DNA from: a virus
Strand: one strand, 5' to 3'
DNA length: 64,000 nucleotides
IMG/VR virus record: IMGVR_UViG_3300046318_000144
Location: 20,770-84,769 of that record
Part shown: positions 16,558 through 25,525 of the stretch, one piece after another
Position numbering within the stretch: the first letter of the stretch is position 1
Layout: each line of letters begins with the position of its first letter
Translations under genes and position numbers: made by a program
Notes under the pieces: generated by a model
Seen by the model: the letters and a program-made list of their open reading frames with translations, nothing else
Database searches by the model: none
What the model was told of the DNA's origin: nothing

Positions 16558-18383
16558 TATGGATTTACCTTATCATCCTTGAGCAACTTAAGCAACTGAT
16601 CTTTGTCACGAACAATCTGCTCAAAGTTATCTGCCTTGGTATCTAGAGCCTGGATAACACGCTCTTCGATAGTTCCTTCAGTCACGTAATCAGTAATAAT
16701 AACTGAATCGTGGATCTCTGAACCGATACGGTGTACACGGTCCAAAGCTTGCTTGTGGTCTACAAGTGACCACGGTCTCTGTAGCATAACAAGACGACGA
16801 GCTGTTGTCAATGTCACACCAACTCCACCAGCCTGAGCAGTGAAAAGAATCCACTTAGTCTTACCAGACTGGAAGTCATCAATAGCCTGCTGACGCTCAT
16901 CTTCATTCTGAGCACCAGTAATCAAGCCATGAGCAATCTTATTCTTAGTTAGGCGAGCACTCAATAGCTCAATGAGCTGACGAGATACCGCACAGACTGC
17001 GACAGAATCATCTCCAAAATCGCCATTGTCAATATCATCCATAAGAGCATCTACCTTACATGAAGGTTCTGCTAGCAAAATCTTCTCTAGTCCAGTAGTT
17101 TCGTCTACAGTTACTTCAGCATAAGAACTTGCTAACTGCAATAGACGCAAAGTCTGAGTAAGAGGGTTAGGAGCAACTACAACATCTTCTACAGTTCCGC
17201 TACCAGCTTCTCCACGCTCAATCATTGCAATCATGTTATCTCGCATCTGCTTATAAGCTTTTTGCTGTTTAGTAGACATTTCGATATCACGTCGCTCGTT
17301 AATGACCTCTGGCAGCCATGGAAGAACTACAGACTTCAACATTCTACGCATACGTGGGTTAATGGCAGCATAGAATTCATCTTCCATCTGAGGCTTAACA
17401 CCAAGAACCATCATTCCACCGAAAGCATTGAGCATAGTGTTTACCATGCGGTCAATCCACTTGGTCTTGCTAGGCCACTCTTCAGGGGATAGCCAGTGGA
17501 GGATAGCCCATAAGTCTAGAACGTTATTAGCGATTGGAGTACCAGTAAGTGCGAATCTAATATCAGCATCACCAGTAGCAGAGAATAGAGCACGACTCTG
17601 CTTAGACTTAGGGTCTTTGGAGCGGTGAATCTCATCCGCAATAACAGACTTGAAGTCAATAACATTAAGTTCACGCTCGTGTACTTCGCATCGGGTTGGG
17701 GTTACTTTAGTGTCGTGACCGCCACAATCGGGGCAGCGAGCCAATCCAATAGAGCCATACGGGGCTAGTCGCGAATGAGAGCGTAGAGATTCCCAGTTAA
17801 TTACATAAACCTGAGCTTCGTCTTCAAAGACTTTACGACGCTGTACAGCACTACCCTTAATGACTGAGACATTTATGCCTGGCCACCACTTATCAAACTC
17901 ACGTTCCCAATTCTTCTTTAGAGTGTTTGGGCAGACAATAAGTAGTGGAAATACATCTTCGCCACGGTCATGTAGTTCTTTGATTGCACGAATAGCCTGA
18001 GCAGTCTTACCAAGACCTGGCTCATCAGCTAGAAGTGCGCGACGTGCAGTTGCTAAAAACTGCACTCCAGCACGCTGGTGTGGGAATAAGTCTGCATCGC
18101 CATCCTCCATCATCTCTATTTCACGGAGAGCATTAGCTGGGTTAATACGGTTTAGAACCTCGCTAGTCGCCCAAGCAGTAAGCCCAGGGCCAATAACTAA
18201 GTCCTGTCTAAAAGTTGATCGAAGAGCTAGACAACTAGCCCACGAGGTGGGAATCTTCCAAATCTGCTCTTTAGCAGACCAAGAAGCTCCAGGAAGACTT
18301 TTGCATAGTTCTTTTAAACGCCACTCGGCGTTGATGATGATGTGTTTGCCCGTTGCATCGAGCTCTACATGTACTGTCATCAC
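16557..18383 (-). CDS. SNF2-family (SF2) DNA helicase/translocase
   Basis: The 608-residue protein carries motif I DEPGLGKT (K126), motif II DEIH (residues 250-253), motif III LTGTP, and a C-terminal helicase domain with QAGGVGVTLT and the DRVHRIGS motif VI typical of SNF2 proteins. A CPDC...CEVH zinc-finger-like insert (C217, C220, C232, H235) sits just before motif II. Single-module phage SNF2 enzymes act in fork remodelling or replication restart (UvsW/SMARCAL1-like role, inferred). It overlaps the nuclease gene by one base. The 80-base AT-rich gap upstream could hold a promoter but shows no convincing -35. Confidence 0.9.
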   Translation of the reverse strand: MMTVHVELDATGKHIIINAEWRLKELCKSLPGASWSAKEQIWKIPTSWASCLALRSTFRQDLVIGPGLTAWATSEVLNRINPANALREIEMMEDGDADLFPHQRAGVQFLATARRALLADEPGLGKTAQAIRAIKELHDRGEDVFPLLIVCPNTLKKNWEREFDKWWPGINVSVIKGSAVQRRKVFEDEAQVYVINWESLRSHSRLAPYGSIGLARCPDCGGHDTKVTPTRCEVHERELNVIDFKSVIADEIHRSKDPKSKQSRALFSATGDADIRFALTGTPIANNVLDLWAILHWLSPEEWPSKTKWIDRMVNTMLNAFGGMMVLGVKPQMEDEFYAAINPRMRRMLKSVVLPWLPEVINERRDIEMSTKQQKAYKQMRDNMIAMIERGEAGSGTVEDVVVAPNPLTQTLRLLQLASSYAEVTVDETTGLEKILLAEPSCKVDALMDDIDNGDFGDDSVAVCAVSRQLIELLSARLTKNKIAHGLITGAQNEDERQQAIDDFQSGKTKWILFTAQAGGVGVTLTTARRLVMLQRPWSLVDHKQALDRVHRIGSEIHDSVIITDYVTEGTIEERVIQALDTKADNFEQIVRDKDQLLKLLKDDKVNP

Positions 18384-18463
18384 TTCTTCTTTCTGTATAT
18401 AAACATACTAACACATTTTTTATAGCAATAGTTGTTTTTTGCTAGTATTTTTTAAAAAGTTTT

Positions 18464-18937
18464 TTATTTGAGTAGATTAAGTGGCTTCCAACCACTCTTA
18501 ACTAAACGTAGCAGACCATGGCGTATTGCGTCAAGTGCATGCCCTTCGCCGCCTTTATGCCAGTATTCAATCTTCTTTAGAGACTCATTAGAAAACATAG
18601 CCTTAGCGTCTGCTGGAGATTGAAAATAAATGTCATCAGGCTTCATACCGATGTCCATCATTATCTGCTTAAGAATGCCAATCTGCTCTAGAGAAAAAGG
18701 AGCTTGAGAGTTACGTACAGTCTGAGCATTGATAGTGAATCGCTCACACACAATCTCGATTGGTGTACCAGTCATGACTGCAGTACCTATTGCATCTCTA
18801 ATAGGTGCTGCATATTCATCTTGCTGATACTCACCAGACATTAAAAGCTCTGGCTCTTGACCTACGGCATAGTGGAATAGTGCAATACCACTAGCCTTTC
18901 CTGGATCAACTGCAAGTATTAAACGATTATCAGACAT
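18464..18937 (-). CDS. RuvC-like Holliday junction resolvase
   Basis: The 157-residue protein has the RNase H-fold catalytic acids of RuvC: D11 in LAVDPGKASG, E65 in EIVCERF, and H133-x-x-D136 with R139-H140 in GHALDAIRH. Phage RuvC-like resolvases cut Holliday or Y junctions before packaging. The gene overlaps the DNA polymerase gene by eight bases, in the same replication/recombination unit. Confidence 0.88.
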   Translation of the reverse strand: MSDNRLILAVDPGKASGIALFHYAVGQEPELLMSGEYQQDEYAAPIRDAIGTAVMTGTPIEIVCERFTINAQTVRNSQAPFSLEQIGILKQIMMDIGMKPDDIYFQSPADAKAMFSNESLKKIEYWHKGGEGHALDAIRHGLLRLVKSGWKPLNLLK

Positions 18938-20747
18938 ATTTCTGTCCCCAGTTCTCTAGTGGTCCATCAACATCAGCAGTAAGTGGTACTGCCCAACCTT
19001 CGGTAGTTGTCATACATTCACGGACTATTTTTTGAATTTCTAGTGCATCTTTACGTGGAGCATTTAGAACAATTTCATCGTGCACTGGCACAATTAAAAG
19101 CTCTGTTAGGTCAGCTTGGTCAAGTTTAATTAGATTAGATTTAAACACCTCAGCTGCACCTCCTTGGATTAGGTAATTTACTAGAGTATACACACGATCC
19201 TCATCACAAGGCAAGCGACGTCCAGTCCAAGTATTCACATAACCCTGACCAGTCTCACGTAAACGACGCATTCCTACATCTTCTACCTTTTTCTGGAATA
19301 ATGCCATACCAGGGAAACGCTCATCAAAAGCATTAGATACTGAACGCATCTGCTCTTCTGGAACACCAGCAGTAAGAGCCTGCTTTGCTACACCTGCACC
19401 ATATAGACGTCCATAAACTACACCCTTGATAAGGCCACGACGTTTATCTGACTTCTGCATTGTAGGGTCTTGATAAATCTCACGACCAATCTCAGTAAAC
19501 GGGTCTGAGCCAGTAGCATCCGCAAGATTAAATAGGCTAATAAGATTAGGGTCCTGTGATAGTGAAGAGAACATACGGAACTCAACCTGGTCAAGGTCCG
19601 AGGTAATGATTACGTGGTCATCATCCTTAGGCAAGAACGCACGACGAACAGTGTCATCACCTTTGGGGAGAGTCTGTAGTGCTGGGTTAGTAATAGACAT
19701 ACGTCCAGTACGGGCTCCCATAGTCTTCACGGACGGGTGTACAAAACCATTCACGTTATCATTAATGAAGTTAGAAAAATAGGTATTAGCTATTTTGTCA
19801 GCTTTACGTTGCTTTAGTGCAGTAGCTGCTAATTCTTGAACTGCTGGAGAGCCATTTATAGTCAAAAGCTTGAGCTGGTCAGCTGAAGCAGACTTGGCAC
19901 CAGATGGCGTAGTTTCAGTAATAATTGCACCCATGGACTCAAACTGTCGAACTAGCTGGGCATTACTGGTAATAGAGAATCCATAAGATGTCTTGGCCCA
20001 AGCCTTAACCTGCTCCGTGTAGTCGATGAGGTCTTGATACTTCTGCTTTGAGTACTCCAAGTCAAGACGTGCACCATTTAACTCCATACGAGTTACGATA
20101 CGGCGAGTAGACATTTCTAGCTCGTATGCACGATTATATGGTTGTCCAGGACCACACTTTTCCCAGAACTGCTCAAATAGACGCATGGTCAAAATAGTAT
20201 CTAGAGCACCATAAGACCAATAGGGCTCATAGTCAACTGGAACTGTTCCCCAGGTCCAACCATTCTTAGATAGGCCAGCATCTAACCCCTCTTGAAGAGC
20301 AGCAGCCATGGGGTCAACATACTGAGCAGTAAGTTTCTTCAAAGCACCAGAGCCCAGTGGGTCAATAAGCTGAGCCATAATCATGGTGTCATGGGAACGA
20401 TGCCAAGGCATACTCCAGCGAGAACAAATCTCAAACCACTTAGCTTCGAAAGCAATGTTATGACAGACAATTAAACCATCAAACTTAGACATGGCTTCAT
20501 AAAAAACACCAGACCAGTCATCCCATGGGATAGCCCAACCAGTGAGCCCATCCCCAACCTGTACTAGACGAAGTTGTCCATGCCAAGGAGATAGTGCATC
20601 TTGTCTATGACCACCAGGAAGCTCCCCAGTTTCAGTATCAATTGCAATTGCATTATGTGGGCGGCGTTCACCTAGCCAGCGTATAAACTTTTCAGCTTGT
20701 TCAACACTGTCTACAAGCTCCAGTCTTACATTTTCTAGTCCTGGCAT
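18930..20747 (-). CDS. polA: DNA polymerase A family with 3'-5' exonuclease
   Basis: This compact 605-residue family A polymerase keeps proofreading: exo I D37-T-E39, exo II NIAFEAKW and exo III YGALD. Polymerase motif A is SDLDQVEFR, motif B has K441, Y445 and Y449 (KGVVYGRLYG), and motif C is VPVHDEIV. Tyr445 is the equivalent of E. coli Phe762. There is no 5'-3' exonuclease domain. AAGGA lies six bases before the ATG. The first 47 bases overlap the 3' end of the deaminase gene in another frame, which is long for an overlap, but the start has the good ribosome site and exo I follows at normal distance. Confidence 0.93.
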   Translation of the reverse strand: MPGLENVRLELVDSVEQAEKFIRWLGERRPHNAIAIDTETGELPGGHRQDALSPWHGQLRLVQVGDGLTGWAIPWDDWSGVFYEAMSKFDGLIVCHNIAFEAKWFEICSRWSMPWHRSHDTMIMAQLIDPLGSGALKKLTAQYVDPMAAALQEGLDAGLSKNGWTWGTVPVDYEPYWSYGALDTILTMRLFEQFWEKCGPGQPYNRAYELEMSTRRIVTRMELNGARLDLEYSKQKYQDLIDYTEQVKAWAKTSYGFSITSNAQLVRQFESMGAIITETTPSGAKSASADQLKLLTINGSPAVQELAATALKQRKADKIANTYFSNFINDNVNGFVHPSVKTMGARTGRMSITNPALQTLPKGDDTVRRAFLPKDDDHVIITSDLDQVEFRMFSSLSQDPNLISLFNLADATGSDPFTEIGREIYQDPTMQKSDKRRGLIKGVVYGRLYGAGVAKQALTAGVPEEQMRSVSNAFDERFPGMALFQKKVEDVGMRRLRETGQGYVNTWTGRRLPCDEDRVYTLVNYLIQGGAAEVFKSNLIKLDQADLTELLIVPVHDEIVLNAPRKDALEIQKIVRECMTTTEGWAVPLTADVDGPLENWGQKYV

Positions 20748-21213
20748 CTTTGTCCTTTATCGTCTCTACATCTATACCGCAAGCTTTTAGGTAATCTAAA
20801 ACAACTTCTGGATTGCGGTGAGAATCCTTTTCAGTTACTACTGCTACAACCTTAGCAAGTCCCGAGTTAGAAATCAACTTAGCACATTGCATGCACGGGG
20901 CAGCTGTGACATATATAGTACCACCCTCTACTGCAGATCTGTCAACATATAGTAGAGCATTAGCTTCTGCATGGATAGCAGGACAAGCGTCATACATATT
21001 ATCTAGAGGAGCTTCCCCACGAGCCCTGGGACACCAATTAGAGCATTCACCCTTTACAGGGTAGTTTGCAGCTGGACCATTATATCCAGTAGCACAGATA
21101 CGACCATTCTTATCTACAATGACAGCACCTATCTGGGCACGAGAGCATCTAGCTCTAAGACCAACAGTTTCAGCTACTGACATCCAGGTTTCTTGCCAAG
21201 ATTGTCTGCACAT
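20701..21213 (-). CDS. dCMP deaminase-like protein
   Basis: The zinc site of the cytidine/deoxycytidylate deaminase superfamily is complete: H81-A-E83 (AIHAEANAL) and P-C107-M-Q-C110. The insert between strands with several cysteines (GECSNWC, YDACPA) fits dCMP deaminases, which convert dCMP to dUMP for dTTP synthesis. The product would feed the nearby polymerase; no thymidylate synthase is seen in the window. The 170-residue length is typical. It abuts the upstream Cys-rich gene with a one-base overlap and overlaps the polymerase gene by 47 bases at its 3' end. Confidence 0.9.
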   Translation of the reverse strand: MCRQSWQETWMSVAETVGLRARCSRAQIGAVIVDKNGRICATGYNGPAANYPVKGECSNWCPRARGEAPLDNMYDACPAIHAEANALLYVDRSAVEGGTIYVTAAPCMQCAKLISNSGLAKVVAVVTEKDSHRNPEVVLDYLKACGIDVETIKDKDARTRKCKTGACRQC

Positions 21214-21683
21214 TATGGGATTATTTCTACCTTATAGATATTTGAAATATTCTGGTCAGCCTTGCCAGCTGTATCAAGTAGTCTTTGAGCAACATTAGTT
21301 AGGTAGCGTGCTCCGCCGTCATCGTACTTATATAAAGCATCTAGCACAGCGGTGGCTTCTTCACTAACCTGAGCCCAGTATCTACTTTTTTCTGGAAAAA
21401 CTAAAGCAGCCGAGTGGTCAGGGCAGCACTCTTCACAAGGCAAGGCATCACTTCTGAGTTCTTGGCATTCAATCTCTTGAAGTCCATATCTCTTCACAAG
21501 AGGACACGTTGAACCGTGGAATATAAGCGATACCCCAACCCTAGACAGAATGTAAGAGCCACTTTCTGTTTTATAGAGTTTAAACTCGATCCATCTAGTG
21601 GATCCTTTTTTCCAAGAAGTAGACTCGCCTAGAAGAGTTCCGTTAAATTGGAGCGTTCTTGCTCCATCACGAACTTCTAGCAT
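21213..21683 (-). CDS. Cys-rich hypothetical protein
   Basis: I chose the ATG at 21683 (MLEVRDG...), one base after the stop of the coiled-coil gene, instead of the upstream ATG at 21764 that would overlap that gene completely for 80 bases. The 156-residue product has strand-like segments and a cysteine cluster (TCPL, ECQEL, then CEECCPDH at about residues 106-113) that could bind zinc. The family is not recognised. The cluster and the position beside the deaminase suggest a small nucleotide- or DNA-related protein, without further evidence. Confidence 0.6.
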   Translation of the reverse strand: MLEVRDGARTLQFNGTLLGESTSWKKGSTRWIEFKLYKTESGSYILSRVGVSLIFHGSTCPLVKRYGLQEIECQELRSDALPCEECCPDHSAALVFPEKSRYWAQVSEEATAVLDALYKYDDGGARYLTNVAQRLLDTAGKADQNISNIYKVEIIP

Positions 21684-21684
21684 T

Positions 21685-21879
21685 TTACTTATCTGACTGC
21701 TCTGACTTACCTGAAAGCTCTGCAACCTTGCTTGTAAGTTCTTCAGTCTTCTTGCGCTCTGCAACTAGCAGGGCCTCAAGCTCTGCTGCAAGACTCATGG
21801 CTTTAGACAACTGCTCACGAGTAATTGCAAGGACATTGTCATAGACAGTTGGCTGGTTATTCTGATTTTGAGTAGACAT
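21685..21879 (-). CDS. Small coiled-coil hypothetical protein, 64 aa
   Basis: The ATG at 21879 (MSTQNQNN) follows an AAGAG stretch and gives 64 residues. A further upstream start at 21921 would add a poor 14-residue leader that runs over another small gene. After a Gln/Asn-rich lead, residues ~20-55 form one amphipathic helix (LSKAMSLAAELEALLVAERK, KVAEL) likely to coil. The function is unknown. Its stop is one base from the next start, so it belongs to the operon. Confidence 0.6.
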   Translation of the reverse strand: MSTQNQNNQPTVYDNVLAITREQLSKAMSLAAELEALLVAERKKTEELTSKVAELSGKSEQSDK

Positions 21880-21994
21880 ATATTTCTCTTTTCGTCTTGT
21901 AGTGTATTTCAATAATACCACTAATTACAGCTATGGATGTAGCTAACAGCATAGGAATAGTTAGTAAATCTATCCATTTCTCTTTTAGTAACAC
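21857..21994 (-). CDS. Possible 45-aa single-pass membrane protein (GTG start)
   Basis: A frame from GTG 21994 encodes a Lys/Trp-containing start, a hydrophobic segment (IPMLLATSIAVISGII) and a Lys/Arg-Tyr tail, typical of a tiny single-pass membrane protein. It overlaps the preceding 59-residue frame over its 3' end and the following coiled-coil gene over 23 bases. The ribosome site is weak. The regular TM pattern is the only support, so it may be chance. Confidence 0.35.
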   Translation of the reverse strand: MLLKEKWIDLLTIPMLLATSIAVISGIIEIHYKTKREIYVYSKSE

Positions 21995-22100
21995 TGTCCA
22001 TAACTACAAAGTAGGTTAACACTTCTGGCTCCCACTTTTTGGAAACTTCGTTAAATACTTCTCCACCAGAGGAGTCTTCTATTTTTTCAATATAGTACAT
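21921..22100 (-). CDS. Small hypothetical protein, 59 aa
   Basis: The ATG at 22100 lies five bases behind AAGGA and opens a 59-codon frame (MYYIEKIEDSS...) ending in TAG at 21921. The protein is charged, Tyr-rich and has no membrane segment or known motif. It begins eight bases after the large tail protein gene, so it is probably co-transcribed with the end of the tail operon. The good ribosome site argues for it being real despite its size. Confidence 0.5.
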   Translation of the reverse strand: MYYIEKIEDSSGGEVFNEVSKKWEPEVLTYFVVMDSVTKREMDRFTNYSYAVSYIHSCN

Positions 22101-22108
22101 ATTATTCC

Positions 22109-25100
22109 TTAAGCTATCGGAGTTACAGACAGTGATCGTCTAGAAACGGTTGCTGTATCGGAGTTAGTCTTAACTGCATGCACCAATACATATGAGGTAT
22201 TAGCTAGACCATTAAATATCCAGAAGCCGCTATTGGATGTAGCCACATTTCCAGCGAGTATCACCGATCTAGAGTCATCAGCAGCAACTACTGGAGTAGC
22301 TGGTAGAGATGCATGACTATCAGTGTATACACCTGAATACTTCCAGATCTCAAACGACGTGGTTAAAGTATTTGTAGAGTTTGTACCATATCCCTCTGTC
22401 CCAAAGGATATCTGAGCAGCACCCGTCGGACCAGTTTTGAAGTAGACATAGCAAGAATCATCAGTTAAGCGATAATCATCTGGATAAACGCCAGTAAAGA
22501 AATTAGCGTAAGCCGTGTCAGTAAATGCTTTAGTGTAACTGTAGTTAAAGTACACTGCATGGTATCTAGTAGCTATAGAACTAACCACATCATTTATTGG
22601 TTTATCAGTTCCTTGATAGGTTTTTGTTGAATAATTTAAATCAAAAATAGGCTGATTAGTGTTGCTAGATAGACTGAATGAGTCAGTATTTATAACCACT
22701 GAGTCAGAAGAAATTACTACCTCACCTAGGCTTGACCTAGCATCGTACCAAAGAGAGATGTAGTTATTATCTTTAGTAGTTACCGTACTAGAACCAGAGT
22801 AGTCATACAGGTGTTTTCTAGCTACTAGCTCGATTCCAGAAGATCCATTAGTTGTATATGTACCTACGTAAGGCTTTACATAGCTGTGAATCTGGTTATC
22901 GTCAGTACCATAAGAGTACTCAGGGCCAGAAAATACAGCAGACCAAGTGCTGTAGTATGGCTGGGTACGCTGTATGGGGTCTATAGAAAGATCGGCTACC
23001 GATACGTTGGCATTATTAAATAACCCATAAGACTCTTCATCAACTACTAGTGAATCTACTCGCAGGTAGGAAGTTTGAGTACTTAAGTCAACGTCAATCC
23101 AACGCTTACCAGATTTTACTGATGCTGTATTTGGATCAGTAACTTCCTCAGCTGCCTCTAGACCATACCAAGAATAAAAGTCTTCATTGCTAGATGCTCC
23201 AAAGAAAAAATCATCCTCTGTACTTAGATAAACATTATCAATAATGTATCCAGAAGTAGATTTAACATTGGTCTTACTGCCTACAGCAGACACCCAAGCT
23301 GGATTTAGAGAAGCCTGACCATTAGGAACTCCAGACATTCTATATAACCAACCAGGAAATACTACATAGATTGGGACTTCCGCGGCGTATTCATCGGGAG
23401 AAAGTTCTTGATATTTTGCATCTATTTTTACAGGGTCAAGTTCTAATCCTGGACTCTCTCTGTGAACCCCATTTACACTATCCCACATCATTAGGGGGAT
23501 GTCATTTCTATAAATATTAGAGGATACTTTATATTTTTGATCAGGTTTAGAAGTAAAGTTATAAACCATCAGATCTTCAATAGATACTCTATTTGATGTA
23601 CTACTGCCAAATTGGATTTTAATTTCACTAAGATCCATAGCGACGTTAGCGCCTTGTCTAGCTAAAAGACCATAGTGTGCGATATAAGAAGCTGATACTT
23701 CTCTATCAGGCTCTAAAGTAAACTCCACATCAGGGCCTGGTGATGTCCAGGATATTGTTCTATTATCTGCACCAGTAGTGTCTAAAATTACATCGTTAAG
23801 AATATCAAAACTAGTATCCTGTTCGATACTTATAGCAATCTTATCTCCCTTACTAAATATCTTATAGTCAGAGTATCTTTCAGGTTGCTGAGGGAGAGTT
23901 ATATAAGCTATGTTATCTACTCGTTTTATAACTAACCCACCGAGATTTACATAGTCAGAAGTAACTAAGCCCCAGGGTTTGGTAGGGTCATTATCTAGTG
24001 AGTTAGGAAGGTCTGCAAAAAAACTATCCTCTCTATAGCCATTTACAGCCATATACTGTACACAATGGTAGGAACCACCAAACTCTCTACCATTATTTAT
24101 AACTAGCGTATTTCCACTAACTGATTCAACAAACATAATGTCAGTAAGTGGCAATGAACCAAAGTTAAGCCAATCAGCAACTCCATCGTCCCACTGAGGG
24201 AAAGTACCATTGCTATCATACTGAGCGGTTAGATAGTCACTTGAACCATATAGTGCAAAAAATTTATTAAAGACAATAGGGTCACCAGCTTCAAAAGTAT
24301 GACCAGACGGAACTGTAACATAGATATAGTTGTCACCCTGAGTGTACTCTATTCCAGGTACTGAAGTATATAGTCCACTACCAGTAAAGTTCCACTCGCT
24401 ATAAGTATCACCTAAGTAGAGATATTTATTATTGTAATTAGCAAAGACATCAAAGTTCAGGTATAAAGATTTTCTACCAGAAACAATACCAAATTTCTTG
24501 GTAACTTCCCAGTCAACTGTAGCCACTACATAATCATTCTTATCTCCTGACCACGTGACAGCTAGTCCGTACTCACTGGAGCTCTGTAGTGGGGGAGTTA
24601 TGGTAGTTAGCTGCTTAGTTGCAATAGCAATATTTGTAGTACCAGTGACTGATGTTGACCACCCAGAAGTACTAGAAATAGGGCTATAAGTAGCTGTATT
24701 GAATTGTTTATATTCAAAACTTGGATTATTTATCAGGTTTAGAGAGCTAGCAGCTACATATTTAACACCTTGACTAGAAAAGTACCCGTAGTCTAGATAT
24801 GCCCTACCGTAGTCTTGAATGTATAAACCAGCTATGTCGAGTAGCGACTGAGACACAAGCCCAAAATACTCATCTTCATCAGTTTCGTAGAGGATATCGG
24901 CTGATGTCCCTAGAATACTGTATTTAATATAATCGTCAGAAGTTTCAATAACCTGTACGGCAACATTTCCAGTACTAAATATAGTGTCATCATCAATATC
25001 GACATATACATAGTCATTCACCTCGAAGGTGTGGCCTGGTATGTGAATAGTTGCTATATTATTTGTTAGAGATCTTCCAGTAATAGGTACGGTATCTTTA

Positions 25101-25525
25101 GGAGCAACTTTAAAAAGACCTACATAGAGTCCGCTAGTCTTACCATCATCACTATCACCTAAGTCTTCACTCTCTAGATATGTTCCAAATAGAGTTTCTC
25201 CACCTATGACTCGCTCTACACCGCCAGAGCTAATATTCCAGTTTCCAATACTTCCAGACTCGGCGTTTATGTCACCGCGAACTAGTACATTTGCAAACTC
25301 GGCGTTGCCAGATCCCGATATCCTCCAACCAGCTAAACCTTCTTGGTAGTTTTCACTCTGAAGAATTGAAGTTGATAGTATTAGCTCGTTAGATAGCGAG
25401 GCCCCAGTTATTGAGCCATCAGCTATTGCTGGTGCTGGTTGGTTCTTTAGTGTTTTTACATCGTGATTTACGGCAGCAATGTATGAACTAAAGCTTCTAG
25501 TTCTTCTTACTCTTTTATTCGCCAA
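22109..25525 (-). CDS. Large minor tail protein / tail tip component
   Basis: This 1,138-residue beta-rich protein follows the hub genes. Near residues 60-100 it has GWRISGSGNAEFANVLVRG and SGSIGNWNIS, a pattern of tail-tip proteins that connect hub and fibres (central-fibre type). A segment around residues 155-220 (HIPGHTFEVNDYVYVDI) and another near 390 (VTVPSGHTFEAGDPIVF) are copies of the SH3/FCCH-like module found in neighbouring tail proteins. Much of the remainder could carry carbohydrate-binding modules. It overlaps the upstream gene by 11 bases and is last in the large tail operon. The receptor-contact role is inferred from position. Confidence 0.75.
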   Translation of the reverse strand: MANKRVRRTRSFSSYIAAVNHDVKTLKNQPAPAIADGSITGASLSNELILSTSILQSENYQEGLAGWRISGSGNAEFANVLVRGDINAESGSIGNWNISSGGVERVIGGETLFGTYLESEDLGDSDDGKTSGLYVGLFKVAPKDTVPITGRSLTNNIATIHIPGHTFEVNDYVYVDIDDDTIFSTGNVAVQVIETSDDYIKYSILGTSADILYETDEDEYFGLVSQSLLDIAGLYIQDYGRAYLDYGYFSSQGVKYVAASSLNLINNPSFEYKQFNTATYSPISSTSGWSTSVTGTTNIAIATKQLTTITPPLQSSSEYGLAVTWSGDKNDYVVATVDWEVTKKFGIVSGRKSLYLNFDVFANYNNKYLYLGDTYSEWNFTGSGLYTSVPGIEYTQGDNYIYVTVPSGHTFEAGDPIVFNKFFALYGSSDYLTAQYDSNGTFPQWDDGVADWLNFGSLPLTDIMFVESVSGNTLVINNGREFGGSYHCVQYMAVNGYREDSFFADLPNSLDNDPTKPWGLVTSDYVNLGGLVIKRVDNIAYITLPQQPERYSDYKIFSKGDKIAISIEQDTSFDILNDVILDTTGADNRTISWTSPGPDVEFTLEPDREVSASYIAHYGLLARQGANVAMDLSEIKIQFGSSTSNRVSIEDLMVYNFTSKPDQKYKVSSNIYRNDIPLMMWDSVNGVHRESPGLELDPVKIDAKYQELSPDEYAAEVPIYVVFPGWLYRMSGVPNGQASLNPAWVSAVGSKTNVKSTSGYIIDNVYLSTEDDFFFGASSNEDFYSWYGLEAAEEVTDPNTASVKSGKRWIDVDLSTQTSYLRVDSLVVDEESYGLFNNANVSVADLSIDPIQRTQPYYSTWSAVFSGPEYSYGTDDNQIHSYVKPYVGTYTTNGSSGIELVARKHLYDYSGSSTVTTKDNNYISLWYDARSSLGEVVISSDSVVINTDSFSLSSNTNQPIFDLNYSTKTYQGTDKPINDVVSSIATRYHAVYFNYSYTKAFTDTAYANFFTGVYPDDYRLTDDSCYVYFKTGPTGAAQISFGTEGYGTNSTNTLTTSFEIWKYSGVYTDSHASLPATPVVAADDSRSVILAGNVATSNSGFWIFNGLANTSYVLVHAVKTNSDTATVSRRSLSVTPIA

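Noticed and set aside
21880-21921. Upstream start for the small coiled-coil gene
   Set aside because: It adds a 14-residue stretch without a ribosome site and fully overlaps the neighbouring small frames; the ATG at 21879 is preceded by a purine-rich site.
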